A DNA stretch of 64,000 nucleotides from Actinomycetospora sp. TBRC 11914 (GCF_012933465.1 NZ_JABBND010000001.1:868001-932000); one strand, 5' to 3'. Shown: positions 8,258 through 19,649, counted from the first letter of the stretch. Translations and numbers: made by a program. The notes: a model not told the origin generated them from the letters alone.

Positions 8258-9210
8258 GGCGCGACCTGCCGGCCGAGGTCGCGCAGGTGGTAGAGCAGCA
8301 GCAGCTGGGCGATGGCGAGCGGCTCGCTGCGGGCGTCGCCGATCCGGCCCAGGCACTCCGGGCTCTCGCCGTCGGGGTCGCCGAGCGCGGTCCAGATGGC
8401 CTTCTCCACCGCGAGGCTCTCCTCCCGGGGCACGTAGCCGTGCACGTGCAGCGACTCGACGGGGCGGCCGTCGGGATCGCGCTCGAGCTTCAGGTGCATC
8501 GCCCGGGTGAGCCCCGGCTGCAGCACCCCGGTGAGGTCGGGGTGGTCGATCGTCGGGCGCAGCATCACCGTCGCCGAGAGCGGCGTGCCCGCCGGGTCGT
8601 CCCGGGACTCGATCGGCGCGAACCGCACGACGACGTCGGCGTGCGAGCGCTGCGGCCGGACGTACGCGGCCGACTCCTCCTCGCGGCGGTCGAGCTCGGC
8701 GAGGACCTGCTCGGTGGTGTAGCCGCGGGCACGGGTGTCCCGGGCGACCTTCCAGCCGCGGCGGATCTCCTCGGGCGGGTCGAGGTAGACCGTGACGTCG
8801 AAGCACGCCCGCGCGAGCTTGGAGTGCAGCGGGAACAGTCCCTCGACGATGACGACGGGGGCCGGCTCGACGAGCTCCGGGCGCACCAGCTCGCCGGTGG
8901 CGTGGTCGTACACCGGCTTGAGGATCGGAGCGCCGGTCGCGAGCAGCTGGAGGTGCTGCTCGAGGATCTCCAGGTGGTTGCAGTCCGGGTGCAGCGCGGT
9001 GAACGGCAGCTCCCGGCGCTCGGCCCGGTCGTAGCGGTGGTAGTCGTCGGTGCACAGCGAGACGCACCGCTCCGGGCCGAGGGCCTCGACCAGCCCGCGG
9101 GTGATCGTCGTCTTGCCCGCGGCGCTGTCGCCGGCGATGGCCAGCATGATCGGTCGTGGTCGGGGCCGGTCGGGGCCGGCCCGGTGCATCCGGAAGGTCT
9201 TGTCGGGCAC
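8254..9210 (-). CDS. prk: Phosphoribulokinase
   Basis: A 318-residue kinase with the P-loop GDSAAGKTT at residues 27-35 and the family's second signature around TDDYHRYDRAERRELPFTAL, followed by HPDCNHLEILEQHL and the acidic VVIVEGLFPLHSKL. It phosphorylates ribulose-5-phosphate to make the RuBisCO substrate. Motif order fits phosphoribulokinase better than uridine kinase. It heads the minus-strand run; its upstream region is the 52-bp repeat array, shared with the divergent response regulator. Its stop overlaps the cbbY start (GTGA), so the two should be co-translated. ATG 9210 is chosen, although the N-terminal 18 residues before the domain are not obviously conserved. Confidence 0.88.
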   Translation of the reverse strand: MPDKTFRMHRAGPDRPRPRPIMLAIAGDSAAGKTTITRGLVEALGPERCVSLCTDDYHRYDRAERRELPFTALHPDCNHLEILEQHLQLLATGAPILKPVYDHATGELVRPELVEPAPVVIVEGLFPLHSKLARACFDVTVYLDPPEEIRRGWKVARDTRARGYTTEQVLAELDRREEESAAYVRPQRSHADVVVRFAPIESRDDPAGTPLSATVMLRPTIDHPDLTGVLQPGLTRAMHLKLERDPDGRPVESLHVHGYVPREESLAVEKAIWTALGDPDGESPECLGRIGDARSEPLAIAQLLLLYHLRDLGRQVAP

Positions 9211-9873
9211 GGGGGTCCTCCTCGTGGCCTCGCGGCCCTCGTGTCGATCCCGACGCTAGGGACGGCCGCGGGGCGGGGCGCCCCCCGCGACGGGGGATCG
9301 AGGGGGGAGGCGGACGGGGGAGGCCGTCGCCACCTGCGCGTCGCGCACACACCCCCGCAGCACCGGCATCGAGTCCCCGGTGGACCTGCGCGCGGCGCAC
9401 ACACCCGACTGGCGAGGTCGACGGGGGGACCTGCGCGCTGCGTGGGAATCCGCTCGGACCCACCGAGGCGGAGTGTGTGCGCGACGCGCAGGTCCACCCG
9501 CAACTGGCCGCCGCGGGCGGCGGAGTGTGTGCGCGACGCGCAGGTCCACCCGCAACTGGCCGCCGTGGTCGGCGGAATCTGTGCGCGGCGCGCCGGTCCA
9601 CCCGCAACCGATCGCCGCGGGCGGCGGAATGTGTGCGCGACGCGCAGGTCCACCCACAACAGACCGCCGCGGGCGGCGGAGTGTGTGCGCGGCGCGCAGG
9701 TCCACCCACAACTGATCGCCGGGGGCGGCGGAGTGTATGCGCCGCGCGGTGGTCCACGTCGGAAGCCGGCCTTCGGCTCCGTCCGCCGTGGGGCACCGTC
9801 GGGAGCTGACCGACGAGGGAGGCCGGGCCCGCGACGGCTCCTCGGCGGGGCGCCGGGCACCTATCGTGGACGG
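9211..9873. other. Divergent intergenic region between prk and the response regulator
   Basis: A 663-base region with no supportable gene. Open frames appear in all six frames because the 52-bp repeat is not a multiple of three and lacks stops. It must contain the promoters for prk (leftward) and the response-regulator/RuBisCO run (rightward). Most of it is taken by the repeat array at 9331-9770. Confidence 0.6.
9331..9770. repeat. 52-bp-period intergenic repeat array with inverted lead copies
   Basis: Six direct copies begin GGCGGA at 9467, 9519, 9571, 9623, 9675 and 9727, exactly 52 bases apart. Each holds a core GTGTGTGCGCGACGCGC followed by AGGTCCACCC and an ACTG/ACCG-type variable segment. 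The core includes a near-palindrome, TGCGCG-A-CGCGCA. Before them lie three copies of the core on the other strand, at about 9332, 9384 and 9429 (first two 52 apart, third 45). Copies differ by a few substitutions. The array sits exactly between prk and the regulator upstream of RuBisCO. Confidence 0.9.
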
Positions 9874-10547
9874 ATGGCCTCCGTCACACCGGCCGCGACG
9901 GGCCCGTTGCGGGTGGTCGTCGTCGACGACCACGAGATGGTCGTGGCCGGGCTGAAGGCCATGCTCGCGCCCTTCACCGGGCGGGTGCGCGTGGTCGGGT
10001 CCGCGGCCGGGGTCGAGGAGGCGCTCGCCCTGGTCGCGTCGCTGCTCCCCGACCTCGTGCTCGCCGACGTGCGGCTCTCCGGCGAGAGCGGGCTGGATCT
10101 CTGCCGGCGCCTCGGGGAGCGCGTCCCGGACCAGCGGGTGGTGCTGTTGTCGGTGTACGACGACGAGCAGTACCTCTTCCAGGCGCTGCGCGCCGGCGCC
10201 GCGGGCTACCTGCTCAAGCGGATCCGCGGGGAGGAACTGGTCTCCCAGCTCGAGCTCGCCGCCGGGGGCACGACCGTCATCGACGCGACGATGGCCGGGC
10301 GGGTCGTCACCTCGGCGGCGCGCCTGGAGCGCGACGAGTTCTGGCCCGGCGCCCACCTGGGGCTGACCCACCGCGAGAGCGAGGTGCTCGCGCTGCTCGT
10401 GGCCGGGTGCACCAACCGCGCGATCGCGTCCCGGCTGGTCATCGGCGACGAGACGGTGAAGAGCCACGTCCGCTCGGTGCTGCGCAAGCTGGGCGTCGCC
10501 GACCGGACCGCCGCCGTCGCGGCGGCGCTGCGGGAGGGGCTGTTTCG

Positions 10548-10551
<4 letters not shown>
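9874..10551 (+). CDS. NarL/LuxR-family response regulator
   Basis: A 225-residue two-component regulator. The receiver domain (VVVVDDHEMVVAGLKAML, DLVLADVRLSGESGLDLC with the phospho-acceptor Asp, LLSVYDDEQYLFQAL, and lysine in GYLLKRIRGEE) is followed by a LuxR helix-turn-helix (LTHRESEVLALLVAGCTNRAIASRLVI). It overlaps the kinase gene by GTGA and opens a same-strand run that continues into RuBisCO, so it probably controls Calvin-cycle genes; the signal is unknown. The ATG at 9874 follows a purine-poor leader. Its promoter would lie in or just after the repeat array. Confidence 0.88.
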
Positions 10552-13254
<2,703 letters not shown>

Positions 13255-13264
13255 GGAGGACACC

Positions 13265-13732
13265 GTGAGGATCACCCAGGGCACGTTCTCGTTCCTGCCG
13301 GATCTCACCGACGACGAGATCCGCGCCCAGATCGCCTACGCCCTCGAGCAGGGCTGGCCCTGCTCGGTGGAGTACACCGACGACCCGCACCCGCGGAACA
13401 CCTACTGGGAGATGTGGGGGCTCCCGCTGTTCGACCTGCAGGACCCGGCCGCGGTGCTCGACGAGGTCCGCGCCTGCCGCGAGGAGCACCCCGAGCACTA
13501 CGTGCGGGTCAACGCCTACGACGCCGGCCTCGGCCGCCAGACCGTCGCGCTGTCGTTCCTGGTCAACCGCCCGAGCGAGGAGCCCGGCTTCCGCCTCGAC
13601 CGCCAGGAGGGGCCGGACCGCCGCGTCGGCTACTCCGTGCACTCCTACGCCACCGAGCGGCCCGCGGGCTCGCGCTACGGCGCCACGGGCCGGGGCGGCG
13701 GTCCGCGGAGCAACGGCCATGGCGGGCGCTGA
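13265..13732 (+). CDS. cbbS: RuBisCO small subunit
   Basis: A 155-residue small chain starting at GTG 13265 with a strong GAGGAGG ribosome site that begins inside the stop of cbbL. It shows the family blocks [41 protein letters not shown] and YVRVNAYD. The C-terminal part after [14 protein letters not shown] extends as in red-type small subunits (which add a beta-hairpin), then ends in a Gly/Arg/Ser-rich tail. Eight copies would cap the L8 core. The last 14 bases overlap the cbbX start. Confidence 0.92.
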   Translation: MRITQGTFSFLPDLTDDEIRAQIAYALEQGWPCSVEYTDDPHPRNTYWEMWGLPLFDLQDPAAVLDEVRACREEHPEHYVRVNAYDAGLGRQTVALSFLVNRPSEEPGFRLDRQEGPDRRVGYSVHSYATERPAGSRYGATGRGGGPRSNGHGGR

Positions 13733-14708
13733 CGGCACGCGGGTGTCGTTCGCGACGGCGGGCCGGGCGTCGAACGGCACCCGGGAGACCGGGGCTGCGG
13801 CGCCCGCCGAGGCGCCGCTCGCCCCCGACGCGACGGTGGACCTCGACGCGGTCCGTCGCGACGCGGGCGTCGACGCCGTCCTCGACGCGCTCGACGCCGA
13901 GCTCGTCGGCCTCGCGCCGGTGAAGGAGCGGCTCCGCGAGCTCGCGGCGCTGCTCGTCGTCGACCGGGTGCGGGGGCGCTTCGGCGTGGCGACCGAGCCC
14001 CCGACGCTGCACATGTGCTTCACCGGCAACCCGGGCACCGGCAAGACGACGGTCGCCCGGCGGATCGGCGACCTGCTCCACGGCCTGGGCTACCTGCGCC
14101 GCGGGCACCTCGTCACCGCCACCCGCGACGACCTCGTCGGGCAGTACGTCGGGCACACCGCGCCGAAGACCAAGGAGATCGTCGGCAAGGCCCGCGGCGG
14201 GGTGCTCTTCGTCGACGAGGCCTACTACCTGCACCGGCCCGGCAACGAGCGCGACTACGGCGGCGAGGCCATCGAGATCCTCCTGCAGGCCATGGAGGCC
14301 CACCGCGACGACCTCGTCGTCGTACTCGCCGGCTACGCCGATCGGATGGCCACCTTCTTCGAGGCCAACCCGGGGATGCAGAGCCGCGTCGCCCACCACG
14401 TCGACTTCCCCGACTTCACCGCCGACGAGCTCGTGGTGATCGCCCGGGACATGGCCGCCGGGCAGGGCCTGTGCTTCTCCGACGACGCGGCCGACGCGCT
14501 GCGGGAGTACCTCGCGCTGCGCCGCGAGCAGGCGTGGTTCGCCGGCGCCCGCAGCGTGCGCAACGCCCTCGACCGGGCGCGGATGCGCCAGGCCCGCCGC
14601 CTCGGGGAGGCCCCGTCGCGGTCGGTGGGCCTGCCCGAGCTCACCACCCTCGAGGCTCCCGACCTGCGGGCGAGCCGCGTCTTCGCCGGCGGGCACACGG
14701 CGAGCTGA
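13719..14708 (+). CDS. cbbX: Red-type RuBisCO activase CbbX (AAA+ ATPase)
   Basis: A 329-residue AAA+ protein. It has Walker [10 protein letters not shown] at about 103-111, pore-loop text [12 protein letters not shown], Walker [23 protein letters not shown] and sensor region [17 protein letters not shown]. CbbX removes inhibitory sugar phosphates from red-type RuBisCO by pulling on the large-subunit tail. The first 40 residues, rich in Ala and Pro, are variable. The ATG at 13719 lies inside cbbS; an in-frame later start cannot be excluded. Direct placement after cbbLS fixes the assignment. Confidence 0.93.
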   Translation: MAGADGTRVSFATAGRASNGTRETGAAAPAEAPLAPDATVDLDAVRRDAGVDAVLDALDAELVGLAPVKERLRELAALLVVDRVRGRFGVATEPPTLHMCFTGNPGTGKTTVARRIGDLLHGLGYLRRGHLVTATRDDLVGQYVGHTAPKTKEIVGKARGGVLFVDEAYYLHRPGNERDYGGEAIEILLQAMEAHRDDLVVVLAGYADRMATFFEANPGMQSRVAHHVDFPDFTADELVVIARDMAAGQGLCFSDDAADALREYLALRREQAWFAGARSVRNALDRARMRQARRLGEAPSRSVGLPELTTLEAPDLRASRVFAGGHTAS

Positions 14709-14730
14709 GGATGGGCCAGGATCGGCACGT

Positions 14731-15606
14731 GTGACCACCACGGCGCGCCTGCGGGCCTTCGTCGCCCTCGCCGAGGCCGGGTCGGTGCGCGGGGCGGCCG
14801 CCGCGCTCGTCGTCACCGAGTCCACGGTCTCGGCGGCGGTGCGCGCGCTGGGCGACGAGGTCGGGGTGGCGCTGCTCGAGCGGGAGGGCCGTGGGATCCG
14901 GCTCACCGCGGCCGGGCGGCGCTACGCCGACTACGCGCGCCGCATCCTCGGGCTGCTCGACGAGGCGGGCGCCGCCGCCCGCGGCGAGGCCGACCCGGAG
15001 CGCGGGCACGTGCGCCTCGGGGCGGTGACGACGGCGGGCGAGCACCTGCTGCCCGCCCTGCTCGCCTCGTTCCGGGCCCGCCACCCGGAGGTCACCCTCG
15101 GCGTCGAGGTCGCCCCCAGCGCCGCGGTCTGGCCGATGCTGCGCCACCACGAGGTCGACGTCGTGGTCGCCGGCAGTCCGCCGGCCGATCTCGACGCGCG
15201 CGTGCGCGCCCGGCGCGAGAACACCCTCGTCGTCGTCGGGACCCCGGCGACGGCGGCCGCCTTCGACCCGGCGACGGCGACGTGGCTGCTGCGCGAGGCG
15301 GGCTCGGGCATCCGGGCCACCCTCACCGCGCTGCTCGCGGACCTCCCGGGCGACCCGCCGCGGCTGGTGCTGGGCTCGCACGGCGCGACGATCGCCGCGG
15401 CCCGCGCCGGGCTGGGCGTGACGCTCGTGGCGCGCGAGGGCGTCGACCGACTGCTCGCCGACGGGGCGCTGGTCGAGCTGCCGGTGCCGGGGGTGCCCGT
15501 GTCGCGGCCCTGGCACGTCGTGACCCACCCCGACGCCACGGCCAGCACCGAGCTGCTCGTGCGCCACCTGCTGGCGGACGCGTCGCTGGGCTGGCGGCGG
15601 GGGTGA
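14731..15606 (+). CDS. cbbR: LysR-family regulator, CbbR-like
   Basis: A 291-residue LysR-type regulator from GTG 14731. The N-terminal winged helix reads LRAFVALAEAGSVRGAAAALVVTESTVSAAV; the remainder is a periplasmic-binding-like effector domain (VRLGAVTTAGEHLLPALLASF). Because it follows cbbX by 22 bases it is best read as CbbR. However, CbbR genes usually diverge from the operon they control, and here the gene is co-directional at the 3' end. It may act on prk or on the promoter before 9874 (inference). The symbol rests on context, since LysR proteins resemble one another. Confidence 0.72.
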   Translation: MTTTARLRAFVALAEAGSVRGAAAALVVTESTVSAAVRALGDEVGVALLEREGRGIRLTAAGRRYADYARRILGLLDEAGAAARGEADPERGHVRLGAVTTAGEHLLPALLASFRARHPEVTLGVEVAPSAAVWPMLRHHEVDVVVAGSPPADLDARVRARRENTLVVVGTPATAAAFDPATATWLLREAGSGIRATLTALLADLPGDPPRLVLGSHGATIAAARAGLGVTLVAREGVDRLLADGALVELPVPGVPVSRPWHVVTHPDATASTELLVRHLLADASLGWRRG

Positions 15607-15613
15607 GGGGTCA

Positions 15614-15648
15614 CCCCGGTGCCGCGAGGATCGCCCGCGGCACCGGGG
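15614..15648. terminator. Bidirectional hairpin terminator between cbbR and mftC
   Basis: Perfect 13-base arms CCCCGGTGCCGCG and CGCGGCACCGGGG surround a 9-base loop, between the converging ends of cbbR (15606) and mftC (15670). There is no T-tract, which is common for actinobacterial terminators. Confidence 0.7.
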
Positions 15649-15669
15649 GAGCTCGCTAGGACACCCGAC

Positions 15670-16899
15670 TCAGCCCACCCGGATGGCGGCCGGGAGCCGT
15701 CGACCCTCGCCGGCCAGGGGGTCGGAGTCGCAGGCCTTGTCCGGACGGCGCACCGAGAGGGTCAGCGGCACCGGCTCGCTCTTCGTGCGCGGGCTCGTCC
15801 GGTGGGAGTGGTCGAGCGACGGCTTGGGAATGATCCCAGGTTCGAGGGCACCAGCCATCTCGAGCTTTGCGAGCTCGCGCTCGCCGTTGCCGAGCACGCA
15901 CTCCGGGTCCGGGCCGTCGAGCGGCAGGCCGGTGAAGAACTTCGCGGCCATGCAGCCGCCCTGGCACGCGTCGTAGTGGGAGCACTTCGTGCAGGCGCCG
16001 CCCGACTGCGGGCCCCGGAGCTCGGCGAAGAGCTCGGAGTCCTGCCACACCGTCTGGAACCCGCCCTCGGACCGGACGTTGCCGGCGAGGAACTGGTCGT
16101 GGATCGCGAACGGGCAGGCGTACACGTCGCCGACCGGGTCGATCAGGCACACCACGCGCCCGGCGCCGCACAGGTTGAGGCCCGGCAGCTCCTGGCCGTA
16201 CGCGGAGAGGTGGAAGAACGAGTCGCCGGTGAGGACGTCCTCGCCGCGCGCCACCAGCCAGTCGTAGAGCTGCTTCTGCTGGGCCTGGGTCGGGTGGAGC
16301 TCGTCCCAGGTGTCGGCGCCGCGGCCCGACGGGCGCAGGCGGGTGATCCGCAGCTGGGCCCCGTACTTGTCGGCGATCGCCTTGAACTCGTCGAGCTGGT
16401 CGACGTTCTGCCGCGTCACCACCACGCTGATCTTGAACTGCCCGAAGCCGGCCTCGTGCAGGTTCTCCATCGCCCGGATCGCGGTGTCGAAGGAGCCCGG
16501 CCCGCGGACGTGGTCGTTGACCTCCGCCGTCGCGCCGTCGAGGGAGATCTGGACGTCGACGTAGTCGGTCGCCGCCAGCTGTGCCGCGCGGGCCTGGTCC
16601 AGCTTGACGCCGTTGGTGGAGAACTTGACGCCGACGTCGTGGGCGATCGCGTAGTCCAGGAGCTCCCAGAAGTCGCTGCGCACCGTCGGCTCGCCGCCGC
16701 CGATGTTGACGTAGAAGACCTGCATGCGCTGCAGCTCGTCGATGACCGCCTTGCACTCCTCGGTCGACAGCTCGCGCGGGTCGCGCCGCCCGCTGCTGGA
16801 CAGGCAGTGCACGCAGGAGAGGTTGCAGGCGTAGGTGAGCTCCCAGGTCAGGCAGATCGGGGAGGTCAGGCCGTGGGTGAAGTGTTCGACGAGCTTCAT
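15670..16899 (-). CDS. mftC: Mycofactocin radical SAM maturase MftC
   Basis: A 409-residue radical SAM protein. The 4Fe-4S/SAM motif CNLSCVHC uses C25, C29 and C32, followed by the GGGEPT motif (NIGGGEPTVRSDFWELL). The C-terminal SPASM region carries clustered cysteines (GLNLCGAGRVVCLIDPVGDVYACPF; CTKCSHYDACQGGC) for auxiliary clusters. MftC oxidatively decarboxylates the C-terminal Tyr of MftA and then forms the Val-Tyr ring. A roughly 45-residue tail (after KPSLDHSHRTSP) is basic and looks dispensable. The gene is 12 bases after mftB in the order mftA-mftB-mftC. The usual next gene, mftD, is absent; the RuBisCO run converges instead. Confidence 0.95.
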   Translation of the reverse strand: MKLVEHFTHGLTSPICLTWELTYACNLSCVHCLSSSGRRDPRELSTEECKAVIDELQRMQVFYVNIGGGEPTVRSDFWELLDYAIAHDVGVKFSTNGVKLDQARAAQLAATDYVDVQISLDGATAEVNDHVRGPGSFDTAIRAMENLHEAGFGQFKISVVVTRQNVDQLDEFKAIADKYGAQLRITRLRPSGRGADTWDELHPTQAQQKQLYDWLVARGEDVLTGDSFFHLSAYGQELPGLNLCGAGRVVCLIDPVGDVYACPFAIHDQFLAGNVRSEGGFQTVWQDSELFAELRGPQSGGACTKCSHYDACQGGCMAAKFFTGLPLDGPDPECVLGNGERELAKLEMAGALEPGIIPKPSLDHSHRTSPRTKSEPVPLTLSVRRPDKACDSDPLAGEGRRLPAAIRVG

Positions 16900-16911
16900 G
16901 GTGATGGCTCC

Positions 16912-17223
16912 CTACCGGGGCGTGATCGTGCCCGCCTGCGCGAGGCCGGCGAGGGCCCGCAGGTACTGGTCGCGTTCGGACTCGGCCACTCCCGCTTCGT
17001 CGAGCGCGCCGTGGACGTCGTCGTGGTGCTCGAGGGACTGCACCACGTGCACGAGCGGCTTCGTCTTGAGGAAGGACAGCCGCCGGGTGTGGAAGTCGTA
17101 GACGAGGGCGCCGAACGACTCCGGCCGCACCGACACCGACGACGAGAGCCGGTGGGGGCGGGCCGGGTCGAAGGCGCCGGCGGAGGCCCCGGTCGTGGAG
17201 GCCTCCGCCGGTGCCGCGGTCAT
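16912..17223 (-). CDS. mftB: Mycofactocin RiPP recognition chaperone MftB
   Basis: A 103-residue PqqD-like RRE protein that binds the MftA leader and delivers it to MftC. The core is VRPESFGALVYDFHTRRLSFLKT (about residues 35-57), then KPLVHVVQSLEHHDDVHGAL. The ATG at 17223 shares its A with the last base of the mftA stop codon (TGATG), so translation is coupled. The first 30 residues, rich in Ala, Thr and Ser, are variable. Confidence 0.93.
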   Translation of the reverse strand: MTAAPAEASTTGASAGAFDPARPHRLSSSVSVRPESFGALVYDFHTRRLSFLKTKPLVHVVQSLEHHDDVHGALDEAGVAESERDQYLRALAGLAQAGTITPR

Positions 17224-17315
17224 CAGTAGACGCCGCACATGCCGTCGATCGAGACCTCCTCGACGAGGGTCTCCTCGACGAGCGGGGTCTCCTGGTCGGG
17301 GTTCTGATCCGCCAT
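17223..17315 (-). CDS. mftA: Mycofactocin precursor peptide MftA
   Basis: A 30-residue peptide. An acidic leader rich in Glu and Asp (with [11 protein letters not shown]) runs into the invariant core ending DGMCGVY. The final Val-Tyr pair is the part converted by MftC and freed by MftE to make the redox cofactor. A strong AGGAGG site lies six bases before the ATG. The stop codon overlaps mftB. Everything but the position in a 17-kb island is canonical. Confidence 0.95.
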   Translation of the reverse strand: MADQNPDQETPLVEETLVEEVSIDGMCGVY

Positions 17316-17496
17316 GGCTGCCTCCTGGGGTGGACTCCTCGGGCGGACTGGACGCTAAACGGCACTCGGTGCCACTCGCCACGGTCGGCGCGGTCAGGGA
17401 ACCCCGACCGATCGGGCGGGGCGTGATCGCGATCGCGTTTGCTACGCGCGAGGTGATCCCTGCCGCGACCGGGGCGGGCGGAGGACACTGGGCGAC
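17316..17496. promoter_or_regulatory. Divergent mftA/mftR promoter region
   Basis: This 181-base gap separates mftA (leftward) from mftR (rightward) and should carry both promoters and the regulator's operator. Visible dyads are GGCAC-TCG-GTGCC at 17361-17373 and a GATCGCGATC palindrome near 17427-17438. Either could be the TetR-type site; nothing here decides between them. Confidence 0.5.
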
Positions 17497-18078
17497 GTGA
17501 CGTCGACCACCACCCGCACCGCGCGGGCCCGCCACCTCGAGGCGGTCGCCCTGGAGCTGTTCGCGGTGCGCGGGTTCGACGCGGTCACCGTCGACGACCT
17601 CGCGGCCGCCGGCGGGGTCGGCCGCCGGACGTTCTTCCGGTACTTCCCGACCAAGCTCGACGTCGTCCTCGGCGAGCTCGACGACGCGCTCGCCGCGCTG
17701 GTGCTCACCCTCCGGTCGGTCCCCGACGACGCCGACCCGGTCGCGGCCGCGCGCGAGGCGTTCCTGCGGATCAACGCCTACGCCGACGACGACGTCCCGG
17801 TGCTGCGCCGCCGGCTCCGGCTGATCGAGACGGTGCCGGAGGTCGCCGCCCGGGCCGCCGTCCGGTACGCGGCGTGGGAGCGCGCGGTGGCCGACGACGC
17901 GGCGTCCCGCTGGGGCTGCGCGGTCTCGGACCTGCGTCCGCAGGTCTTCGCCCGCGTGGTGGTGGCCGCGATGCGCGGGGTGTTCACGACGTGGCTCGAC
18001 TCCGGCCCGGGCGACGGGGCACTGCTGCGCCTGCTGGTCGGGGAGGCGTTCGACGACCTCGGGCGCGGGTTCGGATGA
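17497..18078 (+). CDS. mftR: TetR-family mycofactocin regulator MftR
   Basis: A 193-residue TetR protein. The N-terminal helix-turn-helix reads HLEAVALELFAVRGFDAVTVDDLAAAGGVGRRTFFRYF (about residues 9-46); a helical ligand domain follows. Divergent placement from mftA is the standard location of MftR, which in mycobacteria represses the cluster and responds to long-chain acyl-CoA (recalled). The GTG at 17497 precedes a TSTTTRTARARH stretch typical of such N-termini. It overlaps the next regulator by ATGA. Confidence 0.85.
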   Translation: MTSTTTRTARARHLEAVALELFAVRGFDAVTVDDLAAAGGVGRRTFFRYFPTKLDVVLGELDDALAALVLTLRSVPDDADPVAAAREAFLRINAYADDDVPVLRRRLRLIETVPEVAARAAVRYAAWERAVADDAASRWGCAVSDLRPQVFARVVVAAMRGVFTTWLDSGPGDGALLRLLVGEAFDDLGRGFG

Positions 18079-18470
18079 TGGTGTCCGTGACGGACCCGGT
18101 GACGCTGATCGACGTCGACCCGTCGTCGTCGGTGGCCCCGTACGAGCAGGTGCGGGCCTCGGTGACGGCACTGGTGCGCTCCGGGGCGCTGGCCCCGCAC
18201 ACCCGGCTGCCCGCGGTGCGGCGGCTCGCCGTCGACCTCGGGCTCGCGGCGAACACGGTGGCGCGGGCCTACCGGGAGCTGGAGGCGGCCGGGGTGGTGG
18301 AGACCCGCGGGCGGCTCGGGACGTTCGTGGTGGACCCGTCGGCGGCGGAGGGCGGCGGGCGCGACGAGGCCCGGGAGGCGGCGCGGGAGTACGCGGCGCG
18401 GATGCGGTCACTGGGGGTGTCGCCGGAGCGGGCGGTGGACCTCGCCCGGGCGGCCCTGGCCGACGGCTGA
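18075..18470 (+). CDS. GntR-family (YtrA-like) regulator
   Basis: A 131-residue single-domain GntR protein. The winged helix (APYEQVRASVTALVRSGALAPHTRLPAVRRLAVDLGLAANTVARAYRELEAAGVVETRGRLGTFV) occupies about residues 20-85, followed by a short helical tail instead of a full effector domain, as in YtrA-type repressors that usually control transporters. No transporter is adjacent. It starts at ATG 18075 (a second ATG follows immediately), overlapping mftR by four bases, so it is probably co-transcribed with mftR. Confidence 0.8.
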   Translation: MMVSVTDPVTLIDVDPSSSVAPYEQVRASVTALVRSGALAPHTRLPAVRRLAVDLGLAANTVARAYRELEAAGVVETRGRLGTFVVDPSAAEGGGRDEAREAAREYAARMRSLGVSPERAVDLARAALADG

Positions 18471-18495
18471 GGCGGCGCTGCTCGCTCTCCATGAT

Positions 18496-18550
18496 CAACG
18501 GGCACCTGGAGGGGTCCCCCACCCGTCCGTACCCCTCTATGTGCCCGTTG
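18496..18550. repeat. CATGATC-class intergenic hairpin, copy 1
   Basis: Arms of 20 bases (18496-18515 and 18531-18550), CAACGGGCACCTGGAGGGGT against its partner, match at 18 of 20 positions around a 15-base loop. It is preceded by CTCCATGAT. The same element recurs 135 bases further on. Confidence 0.88.
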
Positions 18551-18630
18551 GACGGCTGCCAACCCACCGAGGGACGAGGCAGGCGACGTCATCCGGGTCG
18601 ACCGGCCGTCGTCGATCTCCACTCCATGAT

Positions 18631-18685
18631 CAACGGGCACGTGGAGGGGTCCGCCACCCCTCCGCACCCCTCCACGTGCCCGTTG
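18631..18685. repeat. CATGATC-class intergenic hairpin, copy 2
   Basis: Arms CAACGGGCACGTGGAGGGGT (18631-18650 and its complement at 18666-18685) are perfect over 20 bases around a 15-base loop, again preceded by CTCCATGAT. It lies about 100 bases before the DUF559-type gene at 18786. Differences from copy 1 are paired or lie in the loop, suggesting structure matters. Confidence 0.9.
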
Positions 18686-18785
18686 GAGCGCTACCAACCG
18701 GCCACGGCGGCACCCGCGCCGCCGACACCCGCATCGCCCGCTGCCCCTGAGGGAACCGAACCGCTCCAAGCTCCCTCTCACCCCC

Positions 18786-19649
18786 GTGGAGACGCCGACG
18801 CGCTGGACCCGCGTGCCGTTCCGGGGCTCGCTCGCCGTCGAGCTCAAACTGCTCTCGAAGGACCAGCTGCGCGGCCCGGAGTTCGTCCGCCTGCGCCGAG
18901 ACGTCTACGTCGGGGCCGAGACCGAGGTCGACACCCGCGTCCGCATCCAGGCGCTGCACGCGTGGAGCCGGGAGCGCGGCGTGGTCGCGGGCCCGCTCGC
19001 CGCGCTGGCCTACGGCGCCGAGTGTCCGTGGGAGGACCCCGAGCTCGTGCTCCGGCAGCACTGCCGACTACCCCCGAGCGACGTGACCGTTCGCACCGAC
19101 CGCCTCGCGACGGACGAGGTGGCCGAACGGTTCGGGTGCCCCATCACCTCGCCCGCCCGCACGGCGTTCGACCTCGCCCGGCGCACACCCCTCGTCGAAG
19201 CGGTCGCCGCGGTCGACGCCCTCGCGCACGCCTGCCGCCTCACCGACGGGCACCTCCGGCCGCTGGTCGAGGCCCATCCCCGCGCCCGCGGACTCGTCCG
19301 GGTCAGGCGGGTCCTCGAGCTCATGGATCCGCGCGCCGAGTCGCCGCCCGAGACACGCTTGCGCCTCGGCCTCCTCGACCGCGGCGTCCCGCCCGGGGTC
19401 CCGCAGCACCGCGTCGTGCTGCTCACCGGCGAGCGCAAGCGGCTCGACCTCGCCTGGCCCACTCGGATGGTGGCCCTGGAGTACGACGGACCCGAGCACC
19501 GCACCGTCGCCGGCCAGAACCGGGACGCCTTCCACCGGGCCCGCCTCGCCGACCTCGGGTGGGACATCACCGTCGTGACCTCGGCGATGATCGGCGACCC
19601 GACCGCCTTCGACGAGCTCGCCGCCCGCCTCCTGCGCAAGCTCGGTTGA
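18786..19649 (+). CDS. DUF559-type endonuclease-fold protein
   Basis: A 287-residue protein of a class common in actinobacteria. The N-terminal two-thirds resembles AbiEi-like antitoxin/transcription-factor text (LRRDVYVGA; RTDRLATDEVAERFGCPITSPARTAFDLAR). The C-terminus has a Vsr/PD-(D/E)xK-like core: ESPPETRLRLGLLDRG, KRLDLAWP and VALEYDGPEHR, giving the E...D...E-x-D arrangement. A nuclease is possible; activity is unproven. GTG 18786 follows CCCCC with no ribosome site, the same leader (CCCCCGTGGA) as its counterpart at 59341. The stop abuts the SDR stop with no gap. Confidence 0.72.
   Translation: METPTRWTRVPFRGSLAVELKLLSKDQLRGPEFVRLRRDVYVGAETEVDTRVRIQALHAWSRERGVVAGPLAALAYGAECPWEDPELVLRQHCRLPPSDVTVRTDRLATDEVAERFGCPITSPARTAFDLARRTPLVEAVAAVDALAHACRLTDGHLRPLVEAHPRARGLVRVRRVLELMDPRAESPPETRLRLGLLDRGVPPGVPQHRVVLLTGERKRLDLAWPTRMVALEYDGPEHRTVAGQNRDAFHRARLADLGWDITVVTSAMIGDPTAFDELAARLLRKLG

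Noticed and set aside
9331..9770. CRISPR array
   Set aside because: Period is regular, but the whole 52-bp unit is conserved with no unique spacers, and no cas genes are present.
9380..9800. Proteins read from the 52-bp repeat array
   Set aside because: Repeat units of 52 bases shift frame each copy, giving false open frames on both strands with the same repeated peptides.
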